Below, piece after piece: positions 29,024 through 37,775 of a DNA stretch of 64,000 nucleotides. The stretch comes from Propionibacteriaceae bacterium (GTDB lineage: Bacteria; Actinomycetota; Actinomycetes; Propionibacteriales; Propionibacteriaceae). Each line of letters begins with the position of its first letter. The stretch's first letter is position 1. Position numbers and translations under genes: made by a program. Below the pieces are notes generated by a model. That model made no database searches. It saw nothing but the letters and a program-made list of their open reading frames with translations, and was not told where the DNA came from. Location: assembly GCA_031262485.1 (NCBI GenBank), contig JAISHO010000011.1, positions 34,837 through 98,836 on the forward strand, written 5' to 3'.

Positions 29024-30478
29024 TCAGCTCCGGTACTCCCGAGGCGTCATCCCCGTCGCTTCTTTGAAGAGTCGGGAGAAATAGTTCGAGCGGAAACCGA
29101 GGTCGTGGGCGATTTGCGCGACGGGGAGATCGGTGTGGCGCAGAAGGAGACGGGCGCGTTCGAGACGGCGGCGAGAGATGTAGGCGACGAAGGTCTCACC
29201 GGTGTGGGCTTTGAACCGTTTCGAGGTATGGCCGAAGGAGAGGCCGAGGTAGGCGGCCGCATCGGTCAGCGTCCAGTCGCGCTGGGGTTGGCGGGCGAGA
29301 TGGTTGAGGAGGCGTTTCATCGTCGGCGGGCCGGGGGTCGCTTTGGCGAGGGCGTCGACGACGAGGACGAGGAGCGATTCGGCGTAGAGCTGGGCGCTGT
29401 GACGCGTCAAGGCCGAGGCGCGACGGTGCCGCTGCTGGCCGACCGCGTGACGTACGGCATCGCGCGCCGCAGGGCTGACATGCGATGCCATTTGTGTGAC
29501 AACGTCTTCCAATCCGGCGAGCTGTTCGCGGGCGATCGTGTCGGCCCAGGCGAAGAGGACGTCGAGGTGGGCGGTTGTCGCCGCCATCGCTGCGGGGAGA
29601 TCTTCATCGGCTAGCGACCGGGCGATCGCCGTGAGGCGTTTGCCGACGGCTGAGTTGTCAGGGCGGTCGTCGAGGCTCAGGAACGAGGGGTGCGGGGCCT
29701 GCGTGGTCGACTCGTCTCGTTCGTCTCGTGAGCGCGTCGCCGGTTCGACCAGCATCGGCCTCCGGGACGAGAACGGAGATTGCTCTGCCACAGAAGACGG
29801 AGAAGACGCTGGACTCTCCTTCCGACCAGAGGGAACAGAGAGCGATTTGGCATTGTCGATCGGCAGGAAGAAGGAGGGGTCGGCCTGGACGAGGCCACGC
29901 GTCAACCGGGCGAGCACGTTCGAGGCCGCCTGCACCCGGCTCAGGCTCATGGGGCGGATCTCGTCGCGCAACTCATGGAGGCTCTCGTCAGCCTGCCAAC
30001 TATCGTCGGAGCCGAGAAGGAAGCCAGGCGCCTGCTCCCCTTCGAGACGCACCTGCCCGCACAGGATCGCCCCGAGATACCGCCGCCCGGAGACGATCGG
30101 CACCGAGAAATCGATGAGCCCCGTATGGCACCGATACGCGCGCGGGCGGCCGTCGATGACCGCCTGAAGCCCACCATGGGCGTCACACTGGTGGCAACGC
30201 GCCCGCAACCGCGGATTCTGCCGGATGGCAAGGCAGAACTGCGAGAACCCGCAGGCCGGCGTGACAGGAACGCCGCGCGAGTCGACGGTGATGACGCCCA
30301 ACGATGTGGCGTCGGCGAACTCCGCCTCCGCCGCATGCAGCGAGGCGATGTCAAGAGCGGCCAGATCGCCCTCTAGGGCGACCGGGGGATCCGTCTCGTC
30401 CATGAGACCTCTTCCTTGGGGCTCGTCGTCGGGACCAAAGGATAGGGCCAGGGTAGCCAACTTGTGCGGTTCTGTCAT
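29024..30478 (-). CDS. pocR: PocR-like transcriptional regulator (PocR ligand-binding domain + AraC-type HTH)
   Basis: FCLAIRQNPRLRARCHQCDAHGGLQAVIDGRPRAYRCHTGLIDFSVPIVSGRRYLGAILCGQVRLE; C-terminal LTDAAAYLGLSFGHTSKRFKAHTGETFVAYISRRRLERARLLLRHTDLPVAQIAHDLGFRSNYFSRLFKEATGMTPREYR. Confidence 0.85.
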   Translation of the reverse strand: MTEPHKLATLALSFGPDDEPQGRGLMDETDPPVALEGDLAALDIASLHAAEAEFADATSLGVITVDSRGVPVTPACGFSQFCLAIRQNPRLRARCHQCDAHGGLQAVIDGRPRAYRCHTGLIDFSVPIVSGRRYLGAILCGQVRLEGEQAPGFLLGSDDSWQADESLHELRDEIRPMSLSRVQAASNVLARLTRGLVQADPSFFLPIDNAKSLSVPSGRKESPASSPSSVAEQSPFSSRRPMLVEPATRSRDERDESTTQAPHPSFLSLDDRPDNSAVGKRLTAIARSLADEDLPAAMAATTAHLDVLFAWADTIAREQLAGLEDVVTQMASHVSPAARDAVRHAVGQQRHRRASALTRHSAQLYAESLLVLVVDALAKATPGPPTMKRLLNHLARQPQRDWTLTDAAAYLGLSFGHTSKRFKAHTGETFVAYISRRRLERARLLLRHTDLPVAQIAHDLGFRSNYFSRLFKEATGMTPREYRS

Positions 30479-30581
30479 CGGCGCCCTTACGTGGGCTTGT
30501 GCCTATGAGACAGCTCGCGGAACGACCCCATCAAGGAGGGGGCAGGCACGCGGTCCGCCCGCATCGTCACGGCTCCACGGG

Positions 30582-30645
30582 CGAATATGGAGCGGGACCG
30601 GGGCTCCTTATTATGACTTAGTGCCCTAACTCGCAATATGGAGCT
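30582..30645. promoter_or_regulatory. Palindromic element, copy A (upstream of pocR, downstream of fic)
   Basis: cgaatatgga-N12-CTCCTTATTATGACTTAGTGCCCTAACTCGCAATATGGAG; ungapped match in layout to copy B at 32139-32202. Confidence 0.65.
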
Positions 30646-30775
30646 ACAGTGCCGAGGTTTGCTCCCTAGCGACCTATCACGCCCACAACGTCGCATTCAT
30701 GGTGTCTGGTGGAGCCCAGACGCATTATCGTCATCGCTGGCATCACGATCAGAACGCACGGAGGTTGTGCAGAAA

Positions 30776-30844
30776 TTGCAAACACACGGCTGAAATCGTT
30801 GCAAACACCGGTCTAGAATCATTGCAAACACCGGGTTAGTGCTA
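30776..30844. repeat. Three tandem 23-bp units beginning TTGCAAACAC(A/C)CGG
   Basis: ttgcaaacacacggctgaaatcg / ttgcaaacaccggtctagaatca / ttgcaaacaccgggttagtgcta at 30776, 30799 and 30822. Confidence 0.85.
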
Positions 30845-30950
30845 GTCAAACGATATTTGAAGTAGTCCTGACTGCGCACCCCCAGTGGAACGTCACAGAC
30901 CTTCCCGATCCGTCCGCTCACGCGCTCTCATAACGCCTGGAAACAAGCTC

Positions 30951-32114
30951 CTATGTACCCGGCCGCAGCAGGTCCAGGTACTCCCGGTAGGCGAAGACGC
31001 GGTTTCGTCGCCCTTCGCTCACCTGCTCGACAATCCCCGCCGTTCGCAGGCGTGTGATCGCGGAGTTGGCCGCGCTGAAACTAAGACCGAGATCCTCCGC
31101 CACTTTCGCGATGGTGACGATGGGGTGCGCCTCGAGATGATGAAACACGTTCACCACCGTGCTCGAACTCCTGCCTACCGCGTCTACACGAGCGAGAGAT
31201 CGTTCGTGGAGGGCGACAAGTTTCTCGATCGTCGCACTGGCGTCTTCAGCTGCTTCGGCGAGCGTGCGGAGGAAGAAAGCGACCCACTGCTCGAAGTCGC
31301 CACGTCGCCTCACGTCCGTCATACGGTCGTAGTACTCGACGCGGTTGGCTTTGAGAGCATACGAGGGGTAAAGGATCGGCGATGCGAGCACCTTCTGATC
31401 GAGGAGAAAGAGGACGATGAGGAGACGGCCCAGCCGGCCGTTCCCGTCGAGGAACGGGTGGATCGTCTCGAACTGGTAATGAATGAGCGCGGCCCGAACC
31501 AGCGGGTCTGGGACGTCGGGATGCCCTGGTTCGACGTTGATATACGCCTCGAGATCAGCCAGAGCATCGCGCATTACCTGCGGCGCCGGGGGAACATAGG
31601 GCGCCGTCGTCGGATTGCTGCCGGCGGGGCCGATCCAGTTCTGAGAGCGACGGAATTCGCCTTGCTCCTTCTCTTGGCCGCGCGTGTTCGCCATGAGGAC
31701 GGAGTGCGTCTCCTTGAGCAGACGATTGCACAATGGCAACTCCCCAAGCCGCTCGACTGCGAACTCCATCGCGTGGATGTAGCTGACGACCTCGGCGACA
31801 TCACGATCGGCGTTCTCCTCGACATCCGGATCGAGGATGTCCTCCAAAGTCGCCTGCGTGCCCTCAATCTGCGACGACATGAGGGCCTCTTTGCGGACAT
31901 ACATCGAGATGAAGAGGTGCGAATCCGGGACATGCTCGGCGAGGGCACCCAAGCGGGCGAGTTGGGCGTTGGCCCGCACAAGCAAGCGAATCGCCTCATC
32001 GTCGAGGTTGAGCGGCGGGTTCGGCGGCAATGGCGCCGGGGAAAACGAGAGGTAGGAGGCATCGCCCGAGAGGTTTGACGCAGTCGTGCCAGCCCGGCTA
32101 ATCATCGGGTCCAT
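30951..32114 (-). CDS. Fic-family protein (N-terminal inhibitory motif, Fic core, C-terminal winged-helix)
   Basis: Catalytic HPFLDGNGRLGR; inhibitory-helix motif SSQIEGTQATLEDIL; C-terminal HPIVTIAKVAEDLGLSFSAANSAITRLRTAGIVEQVSEGRRNRVFAYREYLDLL. Confidence 0.93.
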   Translation of the reverse strand: MDPMISRAGTTASNLSGDASYLSFSPAPLPPNPPLNLDDEAIRLLVRANAQLARLGALAEHVPDSHLFISMYVRKEALMSSQIEGTQATLEDILDPDVEENADRDVAEVVSYIHAMEFAVERLGELPLCNRLLKETHSVLMANTRGQEKEQGEFRRSQNWIGPAGSNPTTAPYVPPAPQVMRDALADLEAYINVEPGHPDVPDPLVRAALIHYQFETIHPFLDGNGRLGRLLIVLFLLDQKVLASPILYPSYALKANRVEYYDRMTDVRRRGDFEQWVAFFLRTLAEAAEDASATIEKLVALHERSLARVDAVGRSSSTVVNVFHHLEAHPIVTIAKVAEDLGLSFSAANSAITRLRTAGIVEQVSEGRRNRVFAYREYLDLLRPGT

Positions 32115-32138
32115 GAGCGCCCCCTTCCCGTCGAACAG

Positions 32139-32202
32139 CGAATATGGACGTGCCGTCGACCTCCATATTATGACTTAAGACCTTAACTCATAATATGGAG
32201 GC
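32139..32202. promoter_or_regulatory. Palindromic element, copy B (immediately upstream of fic)
   Basis: CTCCATATTATGA-CTTAAGACCTTAAC-TCATAATATGGAG (32161-32200): perfect 13-bp arms with an inner TTAAG/CTTAA dyad, plus an extra half-site GAATATGGA at 32140. Confidence 0.8.
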
Positions 32203-32235
32203 TTCCGCGAAGGACTGTCTCCGAACAGTTGTCGC

Positions 32236-32661
32236 TCACTCCAACCGGGGAAGCAGTTCGTCGAAGCCCTCGCCGGTGATGGAGCTGACTTCGTAGATCT
32301 CCTTGACGCCGGTGAGGTCGAGGAGGTGTCTGGCGTGGGCGATTTGGGCGGGGGTGGCGAGGTCGATCTTGGTGACGACGCCGATTGAGGGTTTGGGGAA
32401 GAAGGTCGTGAAGGCAGGGGGGATCTTCTGCATCGAGACGGTCGCGGCTTGGAGGAAAACGACGAGGTCGACCTCGGAGGAGGTCTGTTTGAGGGACGAT
32501 TTGAAGAAGAGGGAATCCATGTATTCGCCGGGGGTGTCCCAGATGCCGTCGTTTGCGCCGATCGTCTGGGTCTTGGAATACTCCTGGACGTCGCCGTGGA
32601 GACGTTGCATGAACGTCGTCTTACCGCAGCCGACTGAGCCGATGAGCATGAGACGTTTCAT
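32236..32661 (-). CDS. pduV: EutP/PduV-family GTPase-like protein
   Basis: MKRLMLIGSVGCGKTTFMQRLHGDVQEYSKTQTIGANDGIWDTPGEYMDSLFFKSSLKQTSSEVDLVVFLQAATVSMQKIPPAFTTFFPKPSIGVVTKIDLA. Start at 32661. Confidence 0.92.
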   Translation of the reverse strand: MKRLMLIGSVGCGKTTFMQRLHGDVQEYSKTQTIGANDGIWDTPGEYMDSLFFKSSLKQTSSEVDLVVFLQAATVSMQKIPPAFTTFFPKPSIGVVTKIDLATPAQIAHARHLLDLTGVKEIYEVSSITGEGFDELLPRLE

Positions 32662-32725
32662 CTGACCTCCATAGGCCGGGTCTCCTTCGCTTCGCTCGGA
32701 AGAAGAGGGGAGAACGGAAAGAGCT

Positions 32726-33097
32726 TCACGTCTTGGTGATGGGGGCGGGGGTGAAGTGGAGGGTCGCTTGCATCGTGGCGACGACGTCGCGCAGGGCTGA
32801 TTCGACGTCGCCGTAGGTGCCCTGGATGACGACGGCGCCGCTGAAGCGGTCGACGAAGCCGAGGGTGATGCCGGACGCTTTCGTGGCGACGTCGGCGGCG
32901 ATGATGGCGGCCTCGCCGGGGGTGATGGTGATGACGCCGATCGAACCCTGGGACGCCTCCAAGCCAACCTTGGGATACAACTGATCATCCGGGTTGGCAA
33001 TGAGGTGGGCCAAGGTCACCTGGCGGCCGGGGACGAACTCCTGGATGATCCGCGGAGGGGGATCGGAGCGCGTGAGAACCTCAGGAACGTCTGCCAT
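32726..33097 (-). CDS. pduU: BMC shell protein PduU (circularly permuted BMC domain)
   Basis: RIIQEFVPGRQVTLAHLIANPDDQLYPKVGLEASQGSIGVITITPGEAAIIAADVATKASGITLGFVDRFSGAVVIQGTYGDVESALRDVVATM. Start at 33097. Confidence 0.92.
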   Translation of the reverse strand: MADVPEVLTRSDPPPRIIQEFVPGRQVTLAHLIANPDDQLYPKVGLEASQGSIGVITITPGEAAIIAADVATKASGITLGFVDRFSGAVVIQGTYGDVESALRDVVATMQATLHFTPAPITKT

Positions 33098-33509
33098 GCC
33101 GGCAAGTATCGCTGGAGCCGATCTGCCCTTGTCAAGGGAATCACCAAAGAGTGCACACGAAGCTCCTGCCACGATTGACCAACGATTCACCGCTCCGCTG
33201 ATATTTTGCACCTCACGGCTCGCTCGACCCGCGTCTCTACGAAGGAGAGAGTCGAAGTCCTCAGCGATGTCGGCGCGATCATCATTCATGAACCGCACTA
33301 CTCCTATCCTCTCCAGCCTCGGGGACCCGAAAATCCAGCAATGACGCCGATGTGCACTTTTTAGCGATCGGCAGCTCATCCTCGTCACGAAAAAATGAAC
33401 AAACTCCACCATTCAGTCATGGTGCTTTCCGCTTAGCGTGGGCCTATCTATCCGTCACCAGGCCTGGTCGCAGCGGACCAGCCCCTAACTACATGGAGTG
33501 AGGTTCACA
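33098..33509. promoter_or_regulatory. Divergent intergenic region between pduU and pduA; probable pdu promoter region
   Basis: About 410 bp between divergently oriented shell genes; position only, no defined PocR site recognised. Confidence 0.4.
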
Positions 33510-33800
33510 ATGCAAGAAGCCCTCGGAATGGTGGAGACACGAGGTTATGTCGCGGCGGTCGAGGCCGCTGACGCCATGGTCAAGTCCGCCAATGTCACGC
33601 TCATCGGGTCGCAGAAGGTCGGCTCCGGGTTGGTCACGATCCTTGTGCGCGGCGATGTCGGCGCGGTCAAGGCCGCCACTGACGCGGGCGCCGTCGCGGC
33701 CAAGGGGGTCGGGGAGCTCGTCAGCGTCCACGTCATCCCGCGTCCGCACAACGACGTCGAGAAGATCCTTCCCGCCGCGCCCGCGCCGGCCGGCAAGTGA
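33510..33800 (+). CDS. pduA: BMC shell protein PduA/J-type hexamer
   Basis: [88 protein letters not shown]. Confidence 0.95.
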   Translation: MQEALGMVETRGYVAAVEAADAMVKSANVTLIGSQKVGSGLVTILVRGDVGAVKAATDAGAVAAKGVGELVSVHVIPRPHNDVEKILPAAPAPAGK

Positions 33801-33812
33801 GGATGAGCCACC

Positions 33813-34616
33813 ATGGCCACTGAACAACTCGTCAACGACGTCCTCGCCAAGGTGCTCGCCAAAATGGGCGCCCCCGAGGCCGCGCCCGCGCCCCAAGCCA
33901 GCCCCCGGCCCGCCATGGGCGGCCGCCCGGCCTGCACCGAATTCGTCGGCGTCAACCCGGTCGGCGACACGATCGGCCTTGTCATCGCCAACGTCGACCC
34001 CGCCTTGCACGAGAAGATGCGTTTGGCGAAGCCGTACAAGTCGATCGGCATCCTCGGCGCCCGCACCGGCGCCGGCCCGCACAACTTCGCCGCCGACGAA
34101 GCCGTCAAAGCGACCAACACCGAGATCGTCACCATCGAGCTGCCGCGCGACACCAAGGGTGGCGCCGGGCACGGCTCCTTGATCATCTTCGGCGCCGACG
34201 ACGTCTCCGACGCCCGCCGTGCCGTCGAAGTGGCCTTGGAAGACGTCACCCGCACCTTCGGCGACGTCTACGGCAACGACGCGGGACATTTGGAGTTCCA
34301 ATACACCGCCCGCGCCTCGCACGCCCTTCACCAGGCCTTTGGCGCCCCGCTCGGCACGTCCTTCGGCATCACCGTCGGCGCGCCGGCCGCCATCGGCGTC
34401 GTCCTCGCGGACACCGCCGTCAAGGCCGCCACCGTCGACGTCGTCGCCTACAACAGCCCGGCCCACGGCACGAGCTTCTCCAACGAGGTCATCGGCTGCT
34501 TCTCCGGCGACTCCGGCGCGGTGCGACAGTCGATCATCGCCGCGCGCGAGGTCGGCATCCAATTGCTCGGCGCCATGGGCGACTGCCCGGCCTCGACGAC
34601 GACGCCGTACATCTGA
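33813..34616 (+). CDS. pduB: BMC shell protein PduB (trimeric)
   Basis: MATEQLVNDVLAKVLAKMG...ACTEFVGVNPVGDTIGLVIANVDPALHEKMRLAKPYKSIGILGARTGAGPHNFAADEAVKATNTEIVTIELPRDTKGGAGHGSLIIFGADDVSDARRAVEVAL. Confidence 0.95.
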   Translation: MATEQLVNDVLAKVLAKMGAPEAAPAPQASPRPAMGGRPACTEFVGVNPVGDTIGLVIANVDPALHEKMRLAKPYKSIGILGARTGAGPHNFAADEAVKATNTEIVTIELPRDTKGGAGHGSLIIFGADDVSDARRAVEVALEDVTRTFGDVYGNDAGHLEFQYTARASHALHQAFGAPLGTSFGITVGAPAAIGVVLADTAVKAATVDVVAYNSPAHGTSFSNEVIGCFSGDSGAVRQSIIAAREVGIQLLGAMGDCPASTTTPYI

Positions 34617-34630
34617 GAGGGGTTGACCCG

Positions 34631-36295
34631 ATGACACGATCGAAACGCTTCGAAGTCCTCGACGCCCGCCCCGTCAACCAAGACGGGTTCGTCACCGAGT
34701 GGCCCGAGGTCGGCATGATCGCGATGGAGAGCCCGAACGACCCCAAGCCCTCCATCAAAATCAGCAATGGTGTCGTGACGGAGTTGGACGGCAAGGCCCG
34801 CGCCGACTTCGACATGATCGACACCTTCATCGCCGACTACGCCATCAACCTCGACAACGTCGAGAAAGCCAACGCCATCCCCTCGACGGACCTGGCCCGC
34901 ATGCTCGTCGACTTCAACGTTCCGCGCAGCGAGATCATCCCGCTGACGACGGCGCTGACGCCGGCCAAGCTGACCGAGGTCGTCAGCCTCCTCAACGTCG
35001 TCGAGATGATGATGGTCGTCTCCAAACTGCGCTCCCGCAAGATGCCGGCCAACCAATGCCACGTCACCAACGTGCGCGATAACCCCGTCCAGATCGCCGC
35101 CGACGCCGCCGAAGCCGCCATCCGTGGCTTCGCCGAGATGGAGACGACGGTCGGGATCGTGCGCTACGCCCCGTTCAACGCCATCGCCATCATGATCGGC
35201 GCCAACATCGGGCGGCCCGGCATCCTCACCCAGTGCGCCGTCGAAGAAGCCACCGAATTGAAACTCGGCATGATGGGGTACACCGCCTACGCCGAGACGG
35301 TGTCGGTTTACGGCACCGAACCGGTCTTCATGGACGGCGACGACACCCCCTGGTCGAAAGCCTTCCTCGCCTCCTGCTACGCCTCGCGTGGGCTCAAGAT
35401 GCGCTTCACGTCGGGGACGGGCTCGGAAGTCCAGATGGGCTACGCCGAGGGCAAGTCGATGCTCTACCTCGAGGCGCGCTGCCAATACATCACCAAGGGC
35501 GCCGGCGTCCAAGGCACCCAGAACGGGTCGGTCTCCTGCTGCGGCGTTCCCGCGGCGGTGCCGAGCGGCATCCGGGCGATGCTGGCGGAGAACCTCTTCG
35601 CCATGGCCCTCGACCTCGAATGTGCCTCGTCGAACGACCAAACCTTCACCCACTCGGATCTGCGCCGCGTGGCCCGCACCATCATGCAGTTCGCGCCGGG
35701 CACCGACTTCATCTGCTCCGGGTACTCCTCGACCCCGAACTACGACAATATGTTCGCTGGTTCGAACTGGGACGCCGAGGACTACGACGACTGGAACGTC
35801 ATCCAACGCGACCTCAAAGTCGACGGCGGGCTCATCCCCGTCGGCGAGGACGAGGTCGTCGCGGTGCGCCGTCGGGCCGCCACCGTGCTCCAAGGCTTGT
35901 TCCGTGAACTCGGCGTCACCGAGATCACCGACGCCGAAGTCGAGGCCGCGACCTACGCCCACGGCTCGCAAGACATGCCCGAGCGCAACGTCGTCGAAGA
36001 CCTGCGGGCGGCTGACGATCTCATCAAACGCGGCGTCACCGGCGTCGACTTCGTCAAGGCATTGCATCGCTCTGGCCATGACGACGTCGCACAAACGATC
36101 TTCAACGTGTTGAGTCAGCGCATCTCCGGCGACTACCTTCACACGGCGTCGATCCTGACCGAGGACTTCCACGTCGTCTCGGCCGTCAACTATCCGAACG
36201 ACTACCAGGGCCCCGGCACCGGATACCGGATCTCCCCCGAACGCTGGGAGCAGATCAAGTCCATCCGTCACGCCGTCGACCCCGCGACGATCTGA
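34631..36295 (+). CDS. pduC: Propanediol dehydratase large subunit
   Basis: MTRSKRFEVLDARPVNQDGFVTEWPEVGMIAMESPNDPKPSIKISNGVVTELDGKARADFDMIDTFIADYAINL...MLVDFNVPRSEIIPLTTALTPAKL; diol dehydratase alpha pattern throughout. Confidence 0.96.
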   Translation: MTRSKRFEVLDARPVNQDGFVTEWPEVGMIAMESPNDPKPSIKISNGVVTELDGKARADFDMIDTFIADYAINLDNVEKANAIPSTDLARMLVDFNVPRSEIIPLTTALTPAKLTEVVSLLNVVEMMMVVSKLRSRKMPANQCHVTNVRDNPVQIAADAAEAAIRGFAEMETTVGIVRYAPFNAIAIMIGANIGRPGILTQCAVEEATELKLGMMGYTAYAETVSVYGTEPVFMDGDDTPWSKAFLASCYASRGLKMRFTSGTGSEVQMGYAEGKSMLYLEARCQYITKGAGVQGTQNGSVSCCGVPAAVPSGIRAMLAENLFAMALDLECASSNDQTFTHSDLRRVARTIMQFAPGTDFICSGYSSTPNYDNMFAGSNWDAEDYDDWNVIQRDLKVDGGLIPVGEDEVVAVRRRAATVLQGLFRELGVTEITDAEVEAATYAHGSQDMPERNVVEDLRAADDLIKRGVTGVDFVKALHRSGHDDVAQTIFNVLSQRISGDYLHTASILTEDFHVVSAVNYPNDYQGPGTGYRISPERWEQIKSIRHAVDPATI

Positions 36296-36304
36296 GGAGC
36301 CACC

Positions 36305-37000
36305 ATGAACGAGAGAAACCAACTCATGGACGAGAAGACGCTCCGCGCCATCATCGAAGAAGTCCTCAACGAGGTCTCGGCCGGCTCCGCGCCGTCGAAG
36401 GCACCGATGGGGATCAACGGTCGTTCCGGCTCCACGCCGGCCGCCGGGTCACGCACGCTCACTGTCACCGAAGTGGGCGAGGCCAAACCGGGCACCGATC
36501 CGCGTGAGATCCTCATCGCGCTCAGCCCCGCCTTCGGGACGACGATGTTCCAGACGATCACCGGGATCCCCCTGGCCGATGTCGTGCGCGAGATCACCGC
36601 CGGCATAGAGGAGGAGGGGTTGCGTTACCGCTTCATCCGTCTCTACCGCACCGCCGACGTCGGATTCATCGCCCATGAGGCGGCGAAACTGTCCGGCTCG
36701 GGGATCGGCATCGGCATTCAGTCGCGTGGCACGACCGTCATCCATCAGAAAGATCTGCCGCCGCTGTCGAACCTCGAATTGTTCTCGCAGGCGCCGCTCA
36801 TCGACCTGCCGACGTTCCGCGCCATCGGCAAGAACGCCGCCAAGTACGCCAAGAACGAGTCGCCGACGCCGGTGCCGGTCAAGAACGACCAAATGGCCCG
36901 TCCGAAGTACCAAGCCATCGCCGCCCTCCTCCACATCAAGGAGACGCAGCTGTTGGATCCGCGCAAGAAGACCCAGGAGTTGCGGGTCGAGGTCCGCTGA
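36305..37000 (+). CDS. pduD: Propanediol dehydratase medium subunit
   Basis: [17 protein letters not shown]...[112 protein letters not shown]. Confidence 0.96.
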   Translation: MNERNQLMDEKTLRAIIEEVLNEVSAGSAPSKAPMGINGRSGSTPAAGSRTLTVTEVGEAKPGTDPREILIALSPAFGTTMFQTITGIPLADVVREITAGIEEEGLRYRFIRLYRTADVGFIAHEAAKLSGSGIGIGIQSRGTTVIHQKDLPPLSNLELFSQAPLIDLPTFRAIGKNAAKYAKNESPTPVPVKNDQMARPKYQAIAALLHIKETQLLDPRKKTQELRVEVR

Positions 37001-37033
37001 CCGTCACCCAAGATGACAAGGAAGGACATCATC

Positions 37034-37552
37034 ATGGACGAAGCGTTGATCAAGCAGATCACCGCCGAGGTGCTCAAGAACCTCAACGCCACTGGCTCCA
37101 CCGGCACGCCCGCCGCCCCCCGCTCCAGCGGCAGGGCCGGCACGGTGACGGCGGCGCACTATCCGCTCGGCGAGAAGATCCCCGATCAACTCGCCTCCGC
37201 CTCCGGCAAGAGACTGCCCGAGTACAGCCTCGACAAGGTCATCTCTGGTGAGTTGACGGCCGAGGACTTCCGGATCTCCCCGGATGTGTTGAAGATGCAG
37301 GCCGACGTCGCCGACTCCGTGGGACGAACGCCGTTCGGCGATAACTTGCGCCGGGCCGCTGAACTGACCGCCGTGCCGGACGACGAGCTGCTCGCCGTCT
37401 ACAACGCGCTACGCCCTTACCGTTCGACGAAGGCCGAGTTGCTCGCCATCGCCGACAAGCTCGAACGCGACTACCACTGCGTCGTCTCGGCCGGGTTCAT
37501 CCGCGAGGCGGCCGGCGTCTACGAGGCGCGCGGACGCCTGCGGGCCGACTGA
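37034..37552 (+). CDS. pduE: Propanediol dehydratase small subunit
   Basis: MDEALIKQITAEVLKNL...YPLGEKIPDQLASASGKRLPEYSLDKVISGELTAEDFRISPDVLKMQADVADSVGRTPFGDNLRRAAELTAVPDDELLAVYNALRPYRSTKAELLAIADKL. Start at 37034. Confidence 0.95.
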   Translation: MDEALIKQITAEVLKNLNATGSTGTPAAPRSSGRAGTVTAAHYPLGEKIPDQLASASGKRLPEYSLDKVISGELTAEDFRISPDVLKMQADVADSVGRTPFGDNLRRAAELTAVPDDELLAVYNALRPYRSTKAELLAIADKLERDYHCVVSAGFIREAAGVYEARGRLRAD

Positions 37553-37775
37553 GATTCTCAGGGGTGTCGGGTCCCTCATCGCGTCCCGCGACGCGTCTCC
37601 CCGCTCCCCTGCTCGAACGGGCCGATCGGCCCACCCTCCCACCTCCCGAAGGGCCGGTGCGGAGCCGCGAGGAGAACTCCGACTCCACACCGCCCTCGGG
37701 AGCCACGACGACACGACGACAGCTCCCCGGTTCGACGACGATCCGGGCGGAGCGGACCGAACAGGAAGGGCGACC

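Noticed and set aside
34448-36322. 624-aa minus-strand ORF antisense to pduC
   Set aside because: The plus strand encodes diol dehydratase large subunit; the antisense frame is a codon-bias artefact.
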